Source: Alistipes sp. (lineage in GTDB: Bacteria; Bacteroidota; Bacteroidia; Bacteroidales; Rikenellaceae). From it: a stretch of 64,000 nucleotides of DNA. Shown piece after piece: positions 59,858 through 64,000 of the stretch; position 1 is the stretch's first letter, and each line of letters begins with the position of its first letter. The notes beneath the pieces were generated by a model. The model searched no databases. It was not told where the DNA came from and saw nothing but the letters and a program-made list of their open reading frames with translations. The translations under genes were made by a program, and so were the position numbers. The stretch is taken from positions 53,869 through 117,868 of the forward strand of contig JAGAOZ010000003.1 in NCBI GenBank assembly GCA_017623505.1, in the 5' to 3' direction.

Positions 59858-62620
59858 TTACTCCATTACTCTGCACTCTAACTGCACCACCGCCGTTACC
59901 GAGTTGTGGTCCGAAAGCGATACTCCACCAAACTTTGGTGAATTGATAGAGTACGACATAACCTTTGTGTAACGCTTCACAAAGATATAGTCGTAGCAAG
60001 CATAGTTCTGCTGAAGACCACCGTTTACAACATCTACCATCGTACTACGAGGAATCGAGGTGCTCTGGGTAGTGATGCTCTGGGCTACGGTATAAGCGTC
60101 GGTGTACTTATTCTGTGTATTAGAGAAACGTTTGATAGGCGACTTATCAGGGTTGGCGTTCATATCGCCCGCGATAACGATAGGTAGCTGATCATCCTCA
60201 CCCTTCGAACGAGCCTGAACATTGTTGATAGCAATCTGAACCTGACCGTTCATCACAGCATAGTCCGTAGCAGCGTGTGCATCATTATTGGCATTGTCGA
60301 TATGTGTCGAGGCTACGACAAACTCACCCTTTGTGCTCTTATCACGCAGACGAGCCCATACGCAGATACGGTTGTAGTTAGAGCTCAGACCGCCCGCAGA
60401 GTAGAGTCCCGATGAGTCGGGGGTGTTGTTAAGCCAGAACATACCGCCATTGACCTTATCGAAGCGAGAGGTCTTATATGCCAAACCGATACCCTCGTTG
60501 GTTGACCCTCCACGCTCGGCGTAGACACCGCTATATACGTCTCCTACGCTATTTGAGTAGCTATTGTTGATAGCCTTCATAATATCGTTATAGAAACCCG
60601 CTACACTCAGCTCCTGGAAGCAGATAACATCTGGCTCCTGCTCCTTAATCAGAGCAGCAATCTGAGCACAACGCTTCGACCAACTATAACCATCAAAATA
60701 AGTGAACATATTTCCTACACAGACATTGAACTGCATAATCTTCACATCGACAAGTTCAGGGCCTGCTGGTGGTGCCGGTGTATCGTACTCTACACCCACA
60801 GACTCCAACTCATCCAAGCAGTTCTCAGGCTTAAAGATAGACTGCACTTTAATCTTTGAGCCGGCAACAGCCCTCACGTAGGTACTCTTCGATGATGTAG
60901 GCTGAGCGGTCTTGATTGTCAAATCGCCTGTCTGCGAGCTTGTGAAGCTATACTTCGTGCGAAGCTCACCCTCGCAGGCTTTGCCCCACGAGAGGTTATA
61001 ATAAGCCGATGCACCACTACCCTCGGCGGTTATCGCAACCAACTCACGTGTAGGCAGTGTCGCACAATACTGCTCGCCATAAGAGCGGGCTTCGATAGTT
61101 ACAACATCCGATGCGTTGCCCTTTGAGTCGAAGTTCTGCAGACGGAAGGTGTACTCGCCCTCGTCAAGAGTGAGTTCCTTGCTATACTCTCCACTCTCCG
61201 AGTCAGGTAGCAACTCCACATTGTATGGCAATGACTCATCACCCCACGAAAGCAGTGTGCGTGAGATATCTGCCGAAGTATCCTGCTTCCAACTAATCTG
61301 CACGCGGCCCAGACCATCCATTGTCGCGAGGTCAGTAGGCTCCGCAACATCGATAACCTCTGGCTCCGGCACAGTGTACTCCTTAACAGGCGACCACAAC
61401 TCGTCCATACAACGCTCCGGCTGATAGACAGACTGCACCTTGACAACTGACAGCGGTGCGGCAGAAAGGTTGTGAGTCGTTTCAGTCACGATACCATACT
61501 TCTCCTCGCCACTCACTGCGTCGATATATCTATATTCGGTGCGGATAGCAGCCTGGTCAGCCTCTGCCCACTCCACAACAGCGTGATCCTCCTCGTAGAC
61601 CATAGAGACAATCTCGCGTGTAGGGAGCTGTGAGCAATACTCCTCGCCGTAGGCACGAGCCTCGATAGCGATCACCTCAGACTCATTACCCTTGGCATCT
61701 ATATTCTTTAGCTCAAAAGTATAAGTACCCTCACTCACTTCAATCATCTCCCTTATCTCATACGCCTCCTGCTCATCGGTTGTTCCATAAGTTATCGAAC
61801 GTGTCTGCTCGCCATCGTTCCACGAAATAAGAGTCTTAGCTACATCCTCCGTAGGGTCGTGCATCCAGCTAATCTCCACTCTTTCCTCTCCTTCCAACGC
61901 TGACGCATCCTTCACGACAGGCACCACAACAGGCTCTGGCTCAGGGACAACAAACTCCTTAACAGGGGAGTATAAATCATCCATACATTTGGTTGGTTTA
62001 TAGACCGTACGCACGCTGATAACCTCATTAGGCAACACCTTAATCTGCTCATTCAGAGCATTAACCTCATCTGTTACCACCTGTTCAGTCTCGGAGTCGG
62101 TATAGCTGTACTCGGTGCAAATCTCACCGTCGAGAGCCTCCTCCCAGGTAAGGAAAGCGGTGTCATCCTCATAGTAGATAGCTGAAATCTCGCGTATATC
62201 GAGCTCCGCACAATATGCCTCGCCATAGGCACGAGCCGACACCTTGACAGCGTCTGACTTATTGCCCTTAGAGTCAATATTGACAAGCTCGAACTCATAC
62301 TCGCCCTCGGCAATCTTCAACTCTAAACCTTCGGTCTGCTTACCAGAGGTCGATGCAGCCGAGAAATTTACTGTCTGTGAGTTCTGACGGCCATTCCAAT
62401 ATATGGTTGTTTTCTTAATATCGGCACTACAATCCTGCTGCCAGCTAAGCTCAACACGCTCGAAGCCATCCTGCGAAGCAGGGTTTGTAGGCTCAACGAC
62501 ATCAATAACTTCGGGGGTAGGAGGCTCTGGAGGGGTAATAGGCTCGTCACTGGAGCCACCACAACCTATAAATCCTATCGCCACACAGAACGATGCCAAC
62601 AATAATAGATACTTTTTCAT
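59858..62620 (-). CDS. Lipoprotein with three DUF4998-type repeats and an endonuclease/exonuclease/phosphatase domain
   Basis: A 920-residue surface or periplasmic lipoprotein, start ATG 62620. The lipobox is GFIGC, followed by a Gly/Ser/Asp/Pro linker. Three similar modules of about 195 residues follow; each has a W-x-D/H-D strand, EYEFELVNIDSKGN-type and ARAYGEAYC-type motifs, and is joined by PEPEV-type linkers. The last 260 residues form an EEP-fold domain (VKIMQFNVCVGN, VICFQELSV, VIAGDMNANPDKSPIKRF, SLSDHNSVTA) with all metal and catalytic residues. It could be a secreted DNase or a phosphodiesterase acting on lipids or sugars. Confidence 0.85.
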   Translation of the reverse strand: MKKYLLLLASFCVAIGFIGCGGSSDEPITPPEPPTPEVIDVVEPTNPASQDGFERVELSWQQDCSADIKKTTIYWNGRQNSQTVNFSAASTSGKQTEGLELKIAEGEYEFELVNIDSKGNKSDAVKVSARAYGEAYCAELDIREISAIYYEDDTAFLTWEEALDGEICTEYSYTDSETEQVVTDEVNALNEQIKVLPNEVISVRTVYKPTKCMDDLYSPVKEFVVPEPEPVVVPVVKDASALEGEERVEISWMHDPTEDVAKTLISWNDGEQTRSITYGTTDEQEAYEIREMIEVSEGTYTFELKNIDAKGNESEVIAIEARAYGEEYCSQLPTREIVSMVYEEDHAVVEWAEADQAAIRTEYRYIDAVSGEEKYGIVTETTHNLSAAPLSVVKVQSVYQPERCMDELWSPVKEYTVPEPEVIDVAEPTDLATMDGLGRVQISWKQDTSADISRTLLSWGDESLPYNVELLPDSESGEYSKELTLDEGEYTFRLQNFDSKGNASDVVTIEARSYGEQYCATLPTRELVAITAEGSGASAYYNLSWGKACEGELRTKYSFTSSQTGDLTIKTAQPTSSKSTYVRAVAGSKIKVQSIFKPENCLDELESVGVEYDTPAPPAGPELVDVKIMQFNVCVGNMFTYFDGYSWSKRCAQIAALIKEQEPDVICFQELSVAGFYNDIMKAINNSYSNSVGDVYSGVYAERGGSTNEGIGLAYKTSRFDKVNGGMFWLNNTPDSSGLYSAGGLSSNYNRICVWARLRDKSTKGEFVVASTHIDNANNDAHAATDYAVMNGQVQIAINNVQARSKGEDDQLPIVIAGDMNANPDKSPIKRFSNTQNKYTDAYTVAQSITTQSTSIPRSTMVDVVNGGLQQNYACYDYIFVKRYTKVMSYSINSPKFGGVSLSDHNSVTAVVQLECRVME

Positions 62621-62723
62621 TGTATAGTAGTTTAATAGATTTCGCCCACAAACTATGCACCAGACAGTTATCTTGAACGTATAATAGTACATATCAGCAC
62701 TCGGTGCACACACTCCCACAATA

Positions 62724-62753
62724 CAAAATTAGCTATTTTTGCCGAATTAGCAA
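62724..62753 (-). promoter_or_regulatory. Promoter of the EEP lipoprotein gene
   Basis: On the minus strand, TTG (62751-62753), a 19-base spacer and TAATTTTG (62724-62731). The implied start near 62717 leaves a 97-base leader and rules out the in-frame start at 62719. Confidence 0.6.
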
Positions 62754-62951
62754 GTAAAAGTCATCCGGAAAACGTCGCTACAAATATTAGACGCACTAAT
62801 TGTGTCAAAAACTACAACTCTCTATGAAATTATCACCCAAAGGTTAAGATAACACATACAAAGAAATTACAAGATTTTATTGTAATAGTTCTTATAGCAT
62901 CTAAAGGAATAAAGGTATTTAACCAATAGGCTAATGATTGTCTGATAGATA

Positions 62952-63315
62952 TGAGCTTAACTTGCCGAGGATTGCATACAATAAAGGCGTAGTTCTCGAA
63001 GATTTATCTCTCTACAATGTAAGTATGCATAAAGAAAATGACTCCGTAATCCAACCCCTTAATGCTTCAAATGAAGTGGGGGGCATCACCACGAAGCCAT
63101 ATCCTACTTGCGAAGTTAAGGATTTAATTCATAATACACAAGAAATTGACAAAAAAAATTGTTGGGATAAATAACACCACACGCTTCTCTCTCAAGTCCC
63201 TTGATGCTCCTTACCTTGATGCTATCGCTCGTGGCGATATGGCTACGGCAGAGCGTATGGTGCGTGAGGCAGCCGGCAAGGCGGTGAGCTTAACTTGCCG
63301 AGGATTGCAAGCAAT
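62952..63315 (+). repeat. 31-base direct repeats bracketing a 300-base segment
   Basis: TGAGCTTAACTTGCCGAGG followed by ATTGCA occurs at 62952-62982 and 63285-63315, with two mismatches over 31 bases. Its first 12 bases (TGAGCTTAACTT) also occur in the 5S gene (63735-63746). The repeats enclose the mobile-protein fragment. Confidence 0.65.
63110..63290 (+). pseudogene. Frameshifted fragment of a mobile-element polyvalent protein
   Basis: Read from 63146, the segment encodes KKIVGINNTTRFSLKSLDAP followed by YLDAIARGDMATAERMVREA. The SxDAPYLDAIARGDMxTAxRMVxEAA sequence is the linker that precedes toxin-like or nuclease-like domains in large proteins of Bacteroidota phages and conjugative elements. 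The upstream part (KDLIHNTQEIDKK) is in another frame; the two frames meet at an A-run (63150-63157), suggesting a frameshift. After GKA the frame runs into repeat DNA. No start, no complete domain: a remnant. Confidence 0.5.
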
Positions 63316-63374
63316 CTATTCTCGGCTTCGATTGGCGGCGTCTCAGCAGAGTATATATGAGTATATATAATATA

Positions 63375-63520
63375 AGGTATAGCCTCCACTCATATATACT
63401 CTGCATTCAACTTGCACAATCGGTCTCTGTTTCACAGAGCAGTTAAGCTCACTAAAACCGGTAGTAACACCAATATAGTGGGAATATATAATCGCCTCTT
63501 CAAAAGGAGAATAACTCGTT
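63375..63520 (+). pseudogene. Degenerate 5S rRNA-like copy, opposite in orientation to the true 5S gene
   Basis: Read on the plus strand, ACAGAGCAGTTAAGCTCACT (63434-63453), then CCGGTAGTA, AGTGGGA and CGCCTCTTCAAAAGGAGAAT (63493-63512) line up in order with the 5S gene read on the minus strand (ACAGAGAAGTTAAGCTCACT, CCGATGGTA, GGTGGGA, CGCCTCTTCAAGAGGAGAAT). The 5' third is strongly diverged. The downstream terminator region is also matched. It is probably not a functional 5S. Confidence 0.6.
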
Positions 63521-63569
63521 CTCATACTCTTTCTTATTTTATATGAGAATTATAGTGCGATGTAACGAA

Positions 63570-63615
63570 AGGTGACTATTGGGATAGTACTCTGTGTACA
63601 GCCCAATAGCCACCT
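63570..63615. terminator. Central hairpin of the inverted repeat
   Basis: 14-base arms AGGTGACTATTGGG and CCCAATAGCCACCT with one mismatch, about 18 bases apart, with inner GTAC-based pairing. It could act as a second terminator for the rRNA operon, though no T-run follows. Confidence 0.45.
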
Positions 63616-63637
63616 AAGTAAAGCGTGCTAGAAACTC

Positions 63638-63681
63638 ATATAAAAAAGAAAGAGGAGAACGACTTATGTCATTCTCCTCTT
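63638..63681 (-). terminator. Terminator of the rRNA operon
   Basis: 10-bp stem AAGAGGAGAA/TTCTCCTCTT (63650-63659, 63672-63681), followed in the minus direction by TCTTTTTTATATG. It starts immediately after the 5S gene. Confidence 0.8.
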
Positions 63682-63685
63682 GAAG

Positions 63686-63796
<111 letters not shown>

Positions 63797-63899
63797 AGAA
63801 CTACTGTTTCATTCTATCGAAACCTATGCGATTGTGACTTCTGCCACTATGCGTCGCACGCGCTATATCTTTGACATAATCTGAAGATGAGATAAAGAC

Positions 63900-64000
63900 T
63901 ATCGAAGAAAGCCTATCGGGTAATTAGTACTGCTCGACTTTGATATTACTACCTTTACATCTGCAGCCTATCAACGTAGTAGTCTCCTACGCCCCTCAAG
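63900..64000 (-). rRNA. rrl: 23S ribosomal RNA, 3' end only
   Basis: On the minus strand the sequence runs CTTGAGGGGCGTAGGAGACT ... GATAGGCTGCAGATGTAAAG ... GAGCAGTACTAATTACCCGA TAGGCTTTCTTCGATAG, which is the conserved 3' end of 23S rRNA (helices 99-101 region). The rest lies beyond the window. About 100 bases of spacer separate it from 5S and contain no tRNA. Confidence 0.93.

Noticed and set aside
63343-63525. 60-residue minus-strand frame over the degenerate 5S copy
   Set aside because: The region is better explained as a 5S-derived inverted repeat; the frame has no recognised similarity, though expression cannot be excluded.
63797-63899. tRNA gene in the 23S-5S spacer
   Set aside because: No cloverleaf or TTCGA-type T-loop sequence is present.

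Overview
The window is chromosomal DNA of a member of the Bacteroidales (phylum Bacteroidota), of moderate GC content. Family level is uncertain. The evidence is the repeated Bacteroidota promoter pattern (TTTG, a spacer of about 19 to 21 bases, then TAnnTTTG), the near absence of Shine-Dalgarno sequences, a TonB-dependent receptor with an N-terminal carboxypeptidase-like domain, and families typical of this phylum (DUF3108, DUF4924, DUF4998, FKBP lipoproteins, S23-type four-helix bundle). Many intergenic gaps carry degenerate A/T-rich repeats.

Layout. Positions 1-8800: a cut-off TonB receptor, folC, lnt, two tandem membrane Ser/Thr kinases and pdxB, all on the minus strand. 8762-9370 is a gene-free repeat region. 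9371-12946: a membrane lipoprotein diverges from two FKBP-type prolyl isomerase lipoproteins. 12969-16036: a minus-strand sugar operon (class II aldolase, PfkB kinase, D-lyxose isomerase, small secreted protein). 16123-18783: ispG-recO and a small protein, divergent from recG. 20-24 kb: DUF3108 protein, coiled-coil membrane protein and flavodiiron protein. 24-28 kb: a sulfatase-type membrane transferase, rlmH and a GH2-like protein, divergent from asnS through a shared palindromic promoter. Then rpoN, whose 3' end is duplicated downstream, and a ROK kinase. 33-40 kb: one long minus-strand operon (rlmD, SIMPL protein, MBL hydrolase, FkbM methyltransferase, trmD, four-helix bundle, lpxB, FAH protein, maf). 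40.4-43.9 kb: a tightly coupled plus-strand operon from cytidine deaminase to a DUF4924 protein, including an overlooked 53-residue membrane protein, then rpmH and a membrane-anchored rubrerythrin-like protein. 43.9-47.7 kb: rnpB, recJ, lipB and lipA. 48-59.6 kb: a CD225-type protein and its neighbour, apt, ileS, a DksA-like protein, a two-component system, surE, rnhB, a polytopic membrane protein and rplS. 59.9-62.6 kb: a large DUF4998/endonuclease-fold lipoprotein. The window ends in an rRNA operon on the minus strand (23S 3' end and 5S).

Most genes are housekeeping: translation and tRNA/rRNA modification (asnS, ileS, trmD, rlmD, rlmH, dtd, rplS, rpmH, rnpB), envelope biogenesis (lnt, lpxB), lipoate, folate, PLP and isoprenoid synthesis, and DNA repair (recO, recG, recJ, rnhB).

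The most unusual structure is at the right end. The 5S rRNA gene and its terminator are mirrored by a degenerate, oppositely oriented 5S-like copy, forming a large imperfect inverted repeat beside a frameshifted fragment of a mobile-element protein. Second is the 84-bp duplicate of the rpoN 3' end, which encodes nearly the same C-terminus with mostly synonymous differences and looks like the footprint of an element integrated at the gene end. Other points of interest are the D-lyxose isomerase/kinase/aldolase cluster, the tandem kinases with unrelated outer domains, a GH2-like protein without its acid/base glutamate, and composite intergenic repeats. No CRISPR array, tRNA gene or intact transposase was seen.
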